Positions 11,655 to 25,900 of a DNA stretch of 64,000 nucleotides are shown piece by piece. The stretch is taken from NCBI GenBank assembly GCA_037893245.1, contig JBAIAA010000009.1:682001-746000 (forward strand), read 5' to 3'. This DNA is from Crossaster papposus. Its lineage: Eukaryota; Echinodermata; Asteroidea; Velatida; Solasteridae. How positions within the stretch are numbered: position 1 is the stretch's first letter; each line of letters begins with the position of its first letter. The translations under genes and the position numbers were made by a program. The notes under the pieces are model-generated. The model had not been told where the DNA came from, did not search any database, and was given only the letters and a program-made list of their open reading frames with translations.

Positions 11655-14600
11655 AGCTGCGAACCTCAACGTTGTTCGAGAATGAGGAGACACTCACCAG
11701 CTCGACATCTGAGCCAAAATATTGCCAAATTTCTCACTGGAACAAACCTAAACTGAGAGACTCATGCGTCAGGACACTGGCGGCATATGCCTATGTGGCA
11801 ATACACGTGTACATACAAACACATCAGAAAACATGCCTGCGAATGAGGATATTTTTCTCGACATATATCTGAGCTGCGAACCTCAACGTTGTTGGAGAAT
11901 GAAGAGACATTCACCACCTCCACATCTGAGCTAACATATCGCCAAAATTCTCACCGGAAGAAACCAAAACTTTAAGACAAATGCGTCAGGACACTGGCGG
12001 CATAGGCCTATGCGGCAATACACGTGTACACGCATAAACATCAGAAAACATGGCTGCGAATGAGGATAATTTTATGAACTTATATCTGAGCTGTGAACCT
12101 CAACGTTGTTCGAGAATGAAGAGACACTCACCAGCTCGACATCCGAGCCAAAATATTACCAAATTTCTCACTGGAAAAAACCCAAACTGAGAGACTCATG
12201 CGTCAGGATACTGGCGGCATAGGCCTATGTGGCAATACACGTGTACAAACATACACATCAGAAAACATAGCTGCGAATGAGGATAATGTTCTCGACATAT
12301 ATCTGAGCTGCGAACCTCAACGTTGTTCGAGAATTAAGAGACACTCACCAGCTCGACATTTGAGCCAAAATATTGCAAAATTTCTCACTGGAACAAACCT
12401 ACACTGAGAGACTCATGCGTCAGGACACTGGCGGCATATGCCTATGTGGCAATACACGTGTACATACATACGCATCAGAAAACATGGCTGCGAATGAGGA
12501 TAATGTTCTCGACATATATCTGAGCTGCGAACCTCAACGTTGTTCGAGAATGAAGAGACATTCACCAGCTCGACATCTGAGCCAAAATAGTGCCAAATTT
12601 CTCACTGGAAAAAAAACCAAACTGTGAGACTTATGCTTCTGGACACTGCTGACATGATAATGTTCTCGACATGTATCTGAGCTGCAAACCTCAACTTTGT
12701 TCGAGAATGAAGAGACACTCATCAGCTCGACATCTGAGCCAAAATATTGCCAAATTTTCACTGGAACAAACCTAAACTGAGAGACTCATGCGTCAGGACA
12801 CTGGCGGCATATGCCTATGTGGCACTACACGTGTACATACAAACACATCAGAAAACATGGCTGCGAATGAGGATAATGTTCTCGACATATATCTGAGCTG
12901 CGAACCTCAACGTTGTTCGAGAATGAGGAGACATTCACCAGCTCGACATCTGAGCCAAAATATTGCCAAATTTCTCACTGGAACAAACCTAAACTGAGAG
13001 ACTCATGCGTCAGGACACTGGCGGCATATGCCTATGTGGCAATACACGTGTACATACAAACACATCAGAAAACATGCCTGCGAATGAGGATATTTTTCTC
13101 GACATATATCTGAGCTGCGAACCTCAACGTTGTTGGAGAATAAAGAGACATTCACCACCTCCACATCTGAGCTAACATATCGCCAAAATTCCCACCGGAA
13201 GAGACCAAAACTTTGAGACACATGCGTCAGGACACTGGCGGCATAGGCCTATGCGGCAATACACGTGTACACGCATAAACATAAGAAAACATGGCTGTGA
13301 ATGAGGATAATTTTATGAACTTATATCTGAGCTGCGAACCTCAACGTTGTTCGAGAATGAAGAGACACTCACCAGCTCGACATCCGAGCCAAAATAATGC
13401 CAGATTTCTCACTGGAAAAACAAACAAACTGAGAGGCTCATGCGTCAGTATACTGGCGGCATAGGCCTATGTGGCAATACACGTGTACATACATAGACAT
13501 CAGAAAACATGGCTGCGAATGAGGATAATGTTCTCGACATATATCTGAGCTGCGAACCTCAACGTTGTTGGAGAATGAAGAAACATTCACTACCTCCACA
13601 TCTGAGCTAACATATCGCCAAAATTCTCACCGGAAGAGACCAAAACTTTGAGACACATGCGTCAGGACACTGGCGGCATAGGCCTATGCGGCAATACACG
13701 TGTACACGCATAAACATAGGAAAACATGGCTGCGAATGAGGATCATTTTATGAACTAATATCTGAGCTGCGAACCTCAACGTTGTTCGAGAATGAAGAGA
13801 CACTCACCAGCTCGACATCCGAGCCAAAATATTACCAAATTTCTCACTGGAAAAAACCCAAACTGAGAGACTCATGCGTCAGGATACTGGCGGCATAGGC
13901 CTATGTGGCAATACACGTGTACATACATACACATCAGAAAACATGGCTGCGAATGAGGATAATGTTCTCAACATATATCTGAGCTGCGAACATCAACGTT
14001 GTTCGAGAATGAGGAGACACTCACCAGCTCGACATCTGAGCCAAAATATTGCCAAATTTCTCACTGGAACAAACATAAACTGAGAGACTCATGCGTCAGG
14101 ACACTGGCGGCATATGCCTATGTGGCAATACACGTGTACATACAAACACATCAGAAAACATGGCTGCGAATGAGGATATTTTGCTCGACATATATCTGAG
14201 CTGCGAACCTCAACGTTGTTGGAGAATGAAGAGACATTCACCACCTCCACATCTGAGCTAACATATCGCCAAAATTCTCACCAGAACAGACCAAAACTTT
14301 GAGACACATGCGTCAGGACACTGGCGGCATAGGCCTATGCGGCAATACACGTGTACACGCATAAACATAAAAAACATGGCTGCGAATGAGGATAATTTTA
14401 TGAACTTATATCTGAGCTGCGAACCTCAACGTTGTTCGAGAATGAAGAGACACTCACCAGCTCGACATCTGAGCCAAAATATTGCCAAATTTCTCACTGG
14501 AACAAACCTAAACTTAGAGACTCATGCGTCAGGACACTGGCGGCATATGCCTATGTGGCACTACACGTGTACATACAAACACATCAGAAAACATGGCTGC

Positions 14601-14660
14601 GAATGAGGATATTTTTCTCGACATATATCTGAGCTGCGAGCCTCAACGTTGTTCGAGAAT
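11655..14660 (+). repeat. Left copy of a 3.0-kb segment (pair at 19920-22925)
   Basis: This segment recurs at an offset of 8265 bp. Shared private variants include ctttaagacaaatgcg (near 11970 and 20236), gagaattaagagac (near 12331 and 20596), aacctacactgag (near 12396 and 20661), gtcagtatactgg (near 13446 and 21711) and aggatcattttatgaac (near 13740 and 22005). On the left, similarity fails where one side has gttctcgacatat and the other ttatgaacttat. On the right it fails where catcagctcgacgtctg faces caccagctcgacatccg. Confidence 0.8.
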
Positions 14661-17627
14661 GAAGAGACACTCATCAGCTCGACGTCTGAGCCAAAATATT
14701 GCCAAATTTCTCACTGGAACAAACCTAAACTGAGAGACTCATGCGTCAGGACACTGGCGGCATATGCCTATGTGGCACTACACGTGTACATACAAACACA
14801 TCAGAAAACATGGCTGCGAATGAGGATATTTTTCTCGACATATATCTGAGCTGCGAGCCTCAACGTTGTTCGAGATTATAGAGACACTCACCAGCTCGAC
14901 ATCCGAGCCAAAATATTGCCAAATTTCTCACTGGAAAAAAACCAAACTGAGAGACTCATGCGTCAGGATACTGGCGGCATAGGCCTATGTGGCAATACAC
15001 GTGTACATACATACACATCAGAAAACATGGCTGCGAATGAGGATAATGTTCTCGACATATATCTGAGCTGCGAACCTCAACGTTGTTCGAGAATGAGGAG
15101 ACACTCACCAGCTCGACATCTGAGCCAAAATATTGCCAAATTTCTCACTGGAACAAACCTAAACTGAGAGACTCATGCGTCAGGACACTGGCGGCATATG
15201 CCTATGTGGCAATACACGTGTACATACAAACACATCAGAAAACATGCCTGCGAATGAGGATATTTTTCTCGACATATATCTGAGCTGCGAACCTCAACGT
15301 TGTTCGAGAATGAGGAGACATTCACCAGCTCGACATCTGAGCTAACATATCGCCAAAATTCCCACCGGAAGAGACCAAAACTTTGAGACACATGCGTCAG
15401 GACACTGGCGGCATATGCCTATGTGGCAATACACGTGTACATACAAACACATCAGAAAACATGGCTGCGAATGAGGATATTTTTCTCGACATATATCTGA
15501 GCTGCGAACCTCAACGTTGTTGGAGAATAAAGAGACATTCACCACCTCCACATCTGAGCTAACATATCGCCAAAATTCCCACCGGAAGAGACCAAAACTT
15601 TGAGACACATGCGTCAGGACACTGGCGGCATAGGCCTATGCGGCAATACACGTGTACACGCATAAACATAAGAAAACATGGCTGTGAATGAGGATAATTT
15701 TATGAACTTATATCTGAGCTGCGAACCTCAACGTTGTTCGAGAATGAAGAGACACTCACCAGCTCGACATCCGAGCCAAAATAATGCCAGATTTCTCACT
15801 GAAAAAAAAACCAAACTGTGAGACTTATGCTTCTGGACACTGCTGACATGATAATGTTCTCGACATGTATCTGAGCTGCGAACCTCAACTTTGTTCGAGA
15901 ATGAAGAGACACTCATCAGCTCGACATCTGAGCCAAAATTTTGCCAAATTTTCACTGGAACAAACCTAAACTGAGAGACTCATGCGTCAGGACACTGGCG
16001 GCATATGCCTATGTGGCACTACACGTGTACATACAAACACATCAGAAAACATGGCTGCGAATGAGGATAATGTTCTCGACATATATCTGAGCTGCGAACC
16101 TCAACGTTGTTCGAGAATGAAGAGACACTCACCAGCTCGACATCCGAGCCAAAATATTACCAAATTTCTCACTGGAAAAAACCCAAACTGAGAGACTCAT
16201 GCGTCAGGATACTGGCGGCATAGGCCTATGTGGCAATACACGTGTACATACATACACATCAGAAAACATGGCTGCGAATGAGGATAATGTTCTCAACATA
16301 TATCTGAGCTGCGAACATCAACGTTGTTCGAGAATGAGGAGACACTCACCAGCTCGACATCTGAGCCAAAATATTGCCAAATTTCTCACTGGAACAAACA
16401 TAAACTGAGAGACTCATGCGTCAGGACACTGGCGGCATATGCCTATGTGGCAATACACGTGTACATACAAACACATCAGAAAACATGGCTGCGAATGAGG
16501 ATATTTTGCTCGACATATATCTGAGCTGCGAACCTCAACGTTGTTGGAGAATGAAGAGACATTCACCACCTCCACATCTGAGCTAACATATCGCCAAAAT
16601 TCTCACCAGAACAGACCAAAACTTTGAGACACATGCGTCAGGACACTGGCGGCATAGGCCTATGCGGCAATACACGTGTACACGCATAAACATAAAAAAC
16701 ATGGCTGCGAATGAGGATAATTTTATGAACTTATATCTGAGCTGCGAACCTCAACGTTGTTCGAGAATGAAGAGACACTCACCAGCTCGACATCTGAGCC
16801 AAAATATTGCCAAATTTCTCACTGGAACAAACCTAAACTTAGAGACTCATGCGTCAGGACACTGGCGGCATATGCCTATGTGGCACTACACGTGTACATA
16901 CAAACACATCAGAAAACATGGCTGCGAATGAGGATATTTTTCTCGACATATATCTGAGCTGCGAGCCTCAACGTTGTTCGAGAATGAAGAGACACTCATC
17001 AGCTCGACGTCTGAGCCAAAATATTGCCAAATTTCTCACTGGAACAAACCTAAACTGAGAGACTCATGCGTCAGGACACTGGCGGCATATGCCTATGTGG
17101 CACTACACGTGTACATACAAACACATCAGAAAACATGGCTGCGAATGAGGATATTTTTCTCGACATATATCTGAGCTGCGAGCCTCAACGTTGTTCGAGA
17201 TTATAGAGACACTCACCAGCTCGACATCCGAGCCAAAATATTGCCAAATTTCTCACTGGAAAAAAACCAAACTGAGAGACTCATGCGTCAGGATACTGGC
17301 GGCATAGGCCTATGTGGCAATACACGTGTACATACATACACATCAGAAAACATGGCTGCGAATGAGGATAATGTTCTCGACATATATCTGAGCTGCGAAC
17401 CTCAACGTTGTTCGAGAATGAGGAGACACTCACCAGCTCGACATCTGAGCCAAAATATTGCCAAATTTCTCACTGGAACAAACCTAAACTGAGAGACTCA
17501 TGCGTCAGGACACTGGCGGCATATGCCTATGTGGCAATACACGTGTACATACAAACACATCAGAAAACATGCCTGCGAATGAGGATATTTTTCTCGACAT
17601 ATATCTGAGCTGCGAACCTCAACGTTG
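13765..17627 (+). repeat. Segmental copies at 2325-bp offset
   Basis: The segment of about 13765-15302 matches about 16090-17627 at an offset of 2325 bp, including private variants such as ctcaacatatatctg (near 13967 and 16292), gaacatcaacg, attttgctcgac and ggttcgagattatag-type units. The offset equals ten 217-bp units plus one short unit. The right-hand boundary is set by a switch from ttcgag to ttggag near 15303 versus 17628. Confidence 0.8.
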
Positions 17628-19945
17628 TTGGAGAATGAAGAGACATTCACCACCTCCACATCTGAGCTAACATATCGCCAAAATTCTCACCGGAAGAAAC
17701 CAAAACTTTAAGACAAATGCGTCAGGACACTGGCGGCATAGGCCTATGCGGCAATACACGGGTACACGCATAAACATAAGAAAACATGGCTGCGAATGAG
17801 GATAATTTTATGAACTTATATCTGAGCTGTGAACCTCAACGTTGTTCGAGAATGAAGAGACACTCACCAGCTCGACATCCGAGCCAAAATATTACCAAAT
17901 TTCTCACTGGAAAAAACCCAAACTGAGAGACTCATGCGTCAGGACACTGGCGGCATATGCCTATGTGGCACTACACGTGTACATACAAACACATCAGAAA
18001 ACATAGCTGCGAATGAGGATATTTTTCTCGACATATATCTGAGCTGCGAGCCTCAACGTTGTTCGAGATTATAGAGACACTCACCAGCCAAAATATTGCC
18101 AAATTTCTCACTGGAACAAACCTAAACTGAGAGACTCATGCGTCAGGACACTGGCGGCATATGCCTATGTAGCACTACACGTGTACATACAAACACATCA
18201 GAAAACATGGCTGCGAATGAGGATATTTTTCTCGACATATATCTGAGCTGCGAGCCTCAACGTTGTTCGAGATTATAGAGACACTCACCAGCTCGACATC
18301 CGAGCCAAAATATTGCCAAATTTCTCACTGGAAAAAAACCAAACTGAGAGACTCATGCGTCAGGATACTGGCGGCATAGGCCTATGTGGCAATACACGTG
18401 TACATACATACACATCAGAAAACATGGCTGCGAATGAGGAAAATGTTCTCGACATATATCTGAGCTGCGAACCTCAACGTTGTTCGAGAATGAGGAGACA
18501 CTCACCAGCTCGACATCTGAGCTAACATATCGCCAAAATTCCCACCGGAAGAGACCAAAACTTTGAGACACATGCGTCAGGACACTGGCGGCATATGCCT
18601 ATGTGGCAATACACGTGTACATACAAACACATCAGAAAACATGGCTGCGAATGAGGATATTTTTCTCGACATATATCTGAGCTGCGAACCTCAACGTTGT
18701 TGGAGAATAAAGAGACATTCACCACCTCCACATCTGAGCTAACATATCGCCAAAATTCCCACCGGAAGAGACCAAAACTTTGAGACACATGCGTCAGGAC
18801 ACTGGCGGCATAGGCCTATGCGGCAATACACGTGTACACGCATAAACATAAGAAAACATGGCTGTGAATGAGGATAATTTTATGAACTTATATCTGAGCT
18901 GCGAACCTCAACGTTGTTCGAGAATGAAGAGACACTCACCAGCTCGACATCCGAGCCAAAATAATGCCAGATTTTTCACTGGAAAAAAAACCAAACTGTG
19001 AGACTTATGCTTCTGGACACTGCTGACATGATAATGTTCTCGACATGTATCTGAGCTGCGAACCTCAACTTTGTTCGAGAATGAAGAGACACTCATCAGC
19101 TCGACATCTGAGCCAAAATTTTGCCAAATTTTCACTGGAACAAACCTAAACTGAGAGACTCATGCGTCAGGACACTGGCGGCATATGCCTATGTGGCACT
19201 ACACGTGTACATACAAACACATCAGAAAACATGGCTGCGAATGAGGATAATGTTCTCGACATATATCTGAGCTGCGAACCTCAACGTTGTTCGAGAATGA
19301 AGAGACACTCACCAGCTCGACATCCGAGCCAAAATATTACCAAATTTCTCACTGGAAAAAACCCAAACTGAGAGACTCATGCGTCAGGATACTGGCGGCA
19401 TAGGCCTATGTGGCAATACACGTGTACATACATACACATCAGAAAACATGGCTGCGAATGAGGATAATGTTCTCAACATATATCTGAGCTGCGAACATCA
19501 ACGTTGTTCGAGAATGAGGAGACACTCACCAGCTCGACATCTGAGCCAAAATATTGCCAAATTTCTCACTGGAACAAACATAAACTGAGAGACTCATGCG
19601 TCAGGACACTGGCGGCATATGCCTATGTGGCAATACACGTGTACATACAAACACATCAGAAAACATGGCTGCGAATGAGGATATTTTGCTCGACATATAT
19701 CTGAGCTGCGAACCTCAACGTTGTTGGAGAATGAAGAGACATTCACCACCTCCACATCTGAGCTAACATATCGCCAAAATTCTCACCAGAACAGACCAAA
19801 ACTTTGAGACACATGCGTCAGGACACTGGCGGCATAGGCCTATGCGGCAATACACGTGTACACGCATAAACATAAAAAACATGGCTGCGAATGAGGATAA
19901 TTTTATGAACTTATATCTGAGCTGCGAACCTCAACGTTGTTCGAG
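15285..19945 (+). repeat. Segmental copies at 3180-bp offset
   Basis: About 15285-16765 matches about 18465-19945 at an offset of 3180 bp, sharing a chimeric type A/B unit (gctcgacatctgagctaac), the run of two ttggagaataaag-type units and the variant ccaaaattttgcc near 15935 and 19115. This overlaps the 2325-bp block, so the region is a mosaic of more than one copying event. One 13-bp deletion inside a unit near 18085-18090 (caccagccaaaatattg) marks a private local change. Confidence 0.78.
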
Positions 19946-22900
19946 AATGAGGAGACACTCACCAGCTCGACATCTGAGCCAAAATATTGCCAAATTTCTC
20001 ACTGGAACAAACCTAAACTGAGAGACTCATGCGTCAGGACACTGGCGGCATATGCCTATGTGGCAATACACGTGTACATACAAACACATCAGAAAACATG
20101 CCTGCGAATGAGGATATTTTTCTCGACATATATCTGAGCTGCGAACCTCAACGTTGTTGGAGAATGAAGAGACATTCACCACCTCCACATCTGAGCTAAC
20201 ATATCGCCAAAATTCTCACCGGAAGAAACCAAAACTTTAAGACAAATGCGTCAGGACACTGGCGGCATAGGCCTATGCGGCAATACACGGGTACACGCAT
20301 AAACATAAGAAAACATGGCTGCGAATGAGGATAATTTTATGAACTTATATCTGAGCTGTGAACCTCAACGTTGTTCGAGAATGAAGAGACACTCACCAGC
20401 TCGACATCCGAGCCAAAATATTACCAAATTTCTCACTGGAAAAAACCCAAACTGAGAGACTCATGCGTCAGGATACTGGCGGCATAGGCCTATGTGGCAA
20501 TACACGTGTACAAACATACACATCAGAAAACATAGCTGCGAATGAGGATAATGTTCTCGACATATATCTGAGCTGCGAACCTCAACGTTGTTCGAGAATT
20601 AAGAGACACTCACCAGCTCGACATTTGAGCCAAAATATTGCAAAATTTCTCACTGGAACAAACCTACACTGAGAGACTCATGCGTCAAGACACTGGTGGC
20701 ATATGCCTATGTGGCAATACACGTGTACATACATACGCATCAGAAAACATGGCTGCGAATGAGGATAATGTTCTCGACATATATCTGAGCTGCGAACCTC
20801 AACGTTGTTCGAGAATGAAGAGACATTCACCAGCTCGACATCTGAGCCAAAATATTGCCAAATTTCTCACTGGAAAAAAAACCAAACTGTGAGACTTATG
20901 CTTCTGGACACTGCTGACATGATAATGTTCTCGACATGTATCTGAGCTGCGAACCTCAACTTTGTTCGAGAATGAAGAGACACTCATCAGCTCGACATCT
21001 GAGCCAAAATTTTGCCAAATTTTCACTGGAACAAACCTAAACTGAGAGACTCATGCGTCAGGACACTGGCGGCATATGCCTATGTGGCACTACACGTGTA
21101 CATACAAACACATCAGAAAACATGGCTGCGAATGAGGATAATGTTCTCGACATATATCTGAGCTGCGAACCTCAACGTTGTTCGAGAATGAGGAGACATT
21201 CACCAGCTCGACATCTGAGCCAAAATATTGCCAAATGTCTCACTGGAACAAACCTAAACTGAGAGACTCATGCGTCAGGACACTGGCGGCATATGCCTAT
21301 GTGGCAATACACGTGTACATACAAACACATCAGAAAACATGCCTGCGAATGAGGATATTTTTCTCGACATATATCTGAGCTGCGAACCTCAACGTTGTTG
21401 GAGAATAAAGAGACATTCACCACCTCCACATCTGAGCTAACATATCGCCAAAATTCCCACCGGAAGAGACCAAAACTTTGAGACACATGCGTCAGGACAC
21501 TGGCGGCATAGGCCTATGCGGCAATACACGTGTACACGCATAAACATAAGAAAACATGGCTGTGAATGAGGATAATTTTATGAACTTATATCTGAGCTGC
21601 GAACCTCAACGTTGTTCGAGAATGAAGAGACACTCACCAGCATGACATCCGAGCCAAAATAATGCCAGATTTCTCACTGGAAAAACAAACAAACTGAGAG
21701 GCTCATGCGTCAGTATACTGGCGGCATAGGCCTATGTGGCAATACACGTGTACATACATAGACATCAGAAAACATGGCTGCGAATGAGGATAATGTTCTC
21801 GACATATATCTGAGCTGCGAACCTCAACGTTGTTGGAGAATGAAGAAACATTCACTACCTCCACATCTGAGCTAACATATCGCCAAAATTCTCACCGGAA
21901 GAGACCAAAACTTTGAGACACATGCGTCAGGACACTGGCGGCATAGGCCTATGCGGCAATACACGTGTACACGCATAAACATAGGAAAACATGGCTGCGA
22001 ATGAGGATCATTTTATGAACTAATATCTGAGCTGCGAACCTCAACGTTGTTCGAGAATGAAGAGACACTCACCAGCTCGACATCCGAGCCAAAATATTAC
22101 CAAATTTCTCACTGGAAAAAACCCAAACTGAGAGACTCATGCGTCAGGATACTGGCGGCATAGGCCTATGTGGCAATACACGTGTACATACATACACATC
22201 AGAAAACATGGCTGCGAATGAGGATAATGTTCTCAACATATATCTGAGCTGCGAACATCAACGTTGTTCGAGAATGAGGAGACACTCACCAGCTCGACAT
22301 CTGAGCCAAAATATTGCCAAATTTCTTACTGGAACAAACATAAACTGAGAGACTCATGCGTCAGGACACTGGCGGCATATGCCTATGTGGCAATACACGT
22401 GTACATACAAACACATCAGAAAACATGGCTGCGAATGAGGATATTTTGCTCGACATATATCTGAGCTGCGAACCTCAACGTTGTTGGAGAATGAAGAGAC
22501 ATTCACCACCTCCACATCTGAGCTAACATATCGCCAAAATTCTCACCAGAACAGACCAAAACTTTGAGACACATGCGTCAGGACACTGGCGGCATAGGCC
22601 TATGCGGCAATACACGTGTACACGCATAAACATAAAAAACATGGCTGCGAATGAGGATAATTTTATGAACTTATATCTGAGCTGCGAACCTCAACGTTGT
22701 TCGAGAATGAAGAGACACTCACCAGCTCGACATCTGAGCCAAAATATTGCCAAATTTCTCACTGGAACAAACCTAAACTTAGAGACTCATGCGTCAGGAC
22801 AGTGGCGGCATATGCCTATGTGGCACTACACGTGTACATACAAACACATCAGAAAACATGGCTGCGAATGAGGATATTTTTCTCGACATATATCTGAGCT

Positions 22901-25900
22901 GCGAGCCTCAACGTTGTTCGAGAATGAAGAGACACTCACCAGCTCGACATCCGAGCCAAAATATTGCCAAATTTCTCACTGGAAAAAAACCCAAACTGAG
23001 AGACTAATGCGTCAGGATACTGGCGGCATAGGCCTATGTGGCAATACACGTGTACATACATACACATCAGAAAACATGGCTGCGAATGAGGATAATGTTC
23101 TCGACATATATCTGAGCTGCGAACATCAACGTTGTTCGAGAATGAGGAGACACTCACCAGCTCGACATCTGAGCCAAAATATTGCCAAATTTCTCACTGG
23201 AACAAACATAAACTGAGAGACTCATGCGTCAGGACACTGGCGGCATATGCCTATGTGGCAATACACGTGTACATGCAAACACATCAGAAAACATGGCTGC
23301 GAATGAGGATATTTTTCTCGACATATATCTGAGCTGCGAGCCTCAACGTTGTTCGAGAATGAAGAGACACTCACAAGCTCGACATCCGAGCCAAAATATT
23401 GCCAAATTTCTCACTGAAAAAAAAACCAAACTGTGAGACTCATGCTTCTGGACACTGGTGACATGATAATGTTGTCGACATGTATCTGAGCTGCGAACCT
23501 CAACGTTGTTCGAGAATGAAGAGACGCTCACCAGCTCGACATCTAAGCCAAAATATTGCCAAATTTCTCACTGGAACAAACCTAAACTGAGAGACTCATG
23601 CGTCCGGACACTGGCGGCATATGCCTATGTGGCACTACACGTGTACATGCAAACACATCAGAAAACATGGCTGCGAATGAGGATATTTTCTCGACATATA
23701 TCTCAGCTGCGAGCCTCAACGTTGTTCGAGAATGAAGAGACACTCACAAGCTCGACAACCGAGCCAAAATATTGCCAAATTTCTCACTGGCAAAAAAACC
23801 AAACTGTGAGACTCATGCTTCTGGACACTGGTGACATGATAATGTTCTCAACATGTATCTGAGCTGCGAACCTCAACGTTGTTCGAGAATGAAGAGACAC
23901 TCACCAGCTCGACATCTGAGCCAAAATATTGCCAAATTTGTCACTGGAACAAACATAAACTCAGAGACTCATGCGTCAGGACACTGGCGGCATATGCCTA
24001 TATGGCACTACACGTGCACATACAAACACATCAGAAAACATGGCTGCGAATGAGGATATTTTTCTCGACATGTATCTGAGCTGCGAACCTCAACGTTGTT
24101 CGAGATTATAGAGACACTCATCAGCTCGACATCTGAGCCAAAATATTGCCAAATGTCTCACTGGAACAAACCTAAACTGAGAGACTCATGCGTCAGGACA
24201 CTGGCGGCATATGCCTATGTGGCACTACACGTGTACATACAAACACATCAGAAAACATGGCTGCGAATGAGGATAATGTTCTCGACATATATCTGAGCTG
24301 CGAACCTCAACGTTGTTCGAGAATGAAGAAACACTAACCAGCTCGACATCTGAGCCAAAATATTGCCAAATTTCACACTGGAACAAACCTAAACTGAGAG
24401 ACTCATGCGGCAGGACACTGGCGGCATATGCCTATGTGGCACTACACGTGTACATGCAAACACATCAGAAAACGTGGCTGCGAATGAGGATATTTTTCTC
24501 GACATATATCTGAGCTGCGAGCCTCAACGTTGTTCGAGAATGAAGAGACATTCACCACCTCGACATCTGAGCTAACATATCGCCAAAATTCTCACCGGAA
24601 GAGACCAAAACTTTGAGACACATGCGTCAGGACACTGGCGGCATATGCCTATGTGGCACTACACGTGTACATACAAACACATCAGAAAACATGGCTGCGA
24701 ATGAGGATATTTTTCTCGACATATATCTGAGCTGCGAGCCTCAACGTTGTTCGAGATTATAGAGACACTCACCAGCTCGACATCCGAGCCAAAATATTGC
24801 CAAATTTCTCACTGGAACAAACCTAAACTGAGAGACTCATGCGTCAGGACACTGGCGGCATATGCCTATGTGGCACTACACGTGTACATACAAACACATC
24901 AGAAAACATGGCTGCGAATGAGGATAATGTTCTGGACATATATCTGAGCTGCGAACCTCAACGTTGTTCGAGAATGAAGAAACACTAACCAGCTCGACAT
25001 CTGAGCCAAAATATTGCCAAATTTCACACTGGAACAAACCTAAACTGAGAGACTCATGCGTCAGGACACTGGCGGCAAATGCCTATGTGGCACTACACGT
25101 GTACATGCAAACACATCAGAAAACATGGCTGCGAATGAGGATATTTTTCTCGACATATATCTGAGCTGCGAGCCTCAACGTTGTTCGAGAATGAAGAGTC
25201 ACTCACAAGCTCGACATCCGAGCCAAAATATTGCCAAATTTCTCACTGAAAAAAAAACCAAACTGTGAGACTCATGCTTCTGGACACTGGTGACATGATA
25301 ATGTTGTCGACATGTATCTGAGCTGCGAACCTCAACGTTGTTCGAGAATGAAGAGACGCTCACCAGCTCGACATCTAAGCCAAAATATTGCCAAATTTCT
25401 CACTGGAACAAACCTAAACTGAGAGACTCATGCGTCCGGACACTGGCGGCATATGCCTATGTGGCACTACACGTGTACATGCAAACACATCAGAAAACAT
25501 GGCTGCGAATGAGGATATTTTCTCGACATATATCTCAGCTGCGAGCCTCAACGTTGTTCGAGAATGAAGAGACACTCACAAGCTCGACAACCGAACCAAA
25601 ATATTGCCAAATTTCTCACTGGCAAAAAAACCAAACTGTGAGACTCATGCTTCTGGACACTGGTGACATGATAATGTTCTCAACATGTATCTGAGCTGCG
25701 AACCTCAACGTTGTTCGAGAATGAAGAGACACTCACCAGCTCGACATCTGAGCCAAAATATTGCCAAATTTGTCACTGGAACAAACATAAACTCAGAGAC
25801 TCATGCGTCAGGACACTGGCGGCATATGCCTATATGGCACTACACGTGCACATACAAACACATCAGAAAACATGGCTGCGAATGAGGATATTTTTCTCGA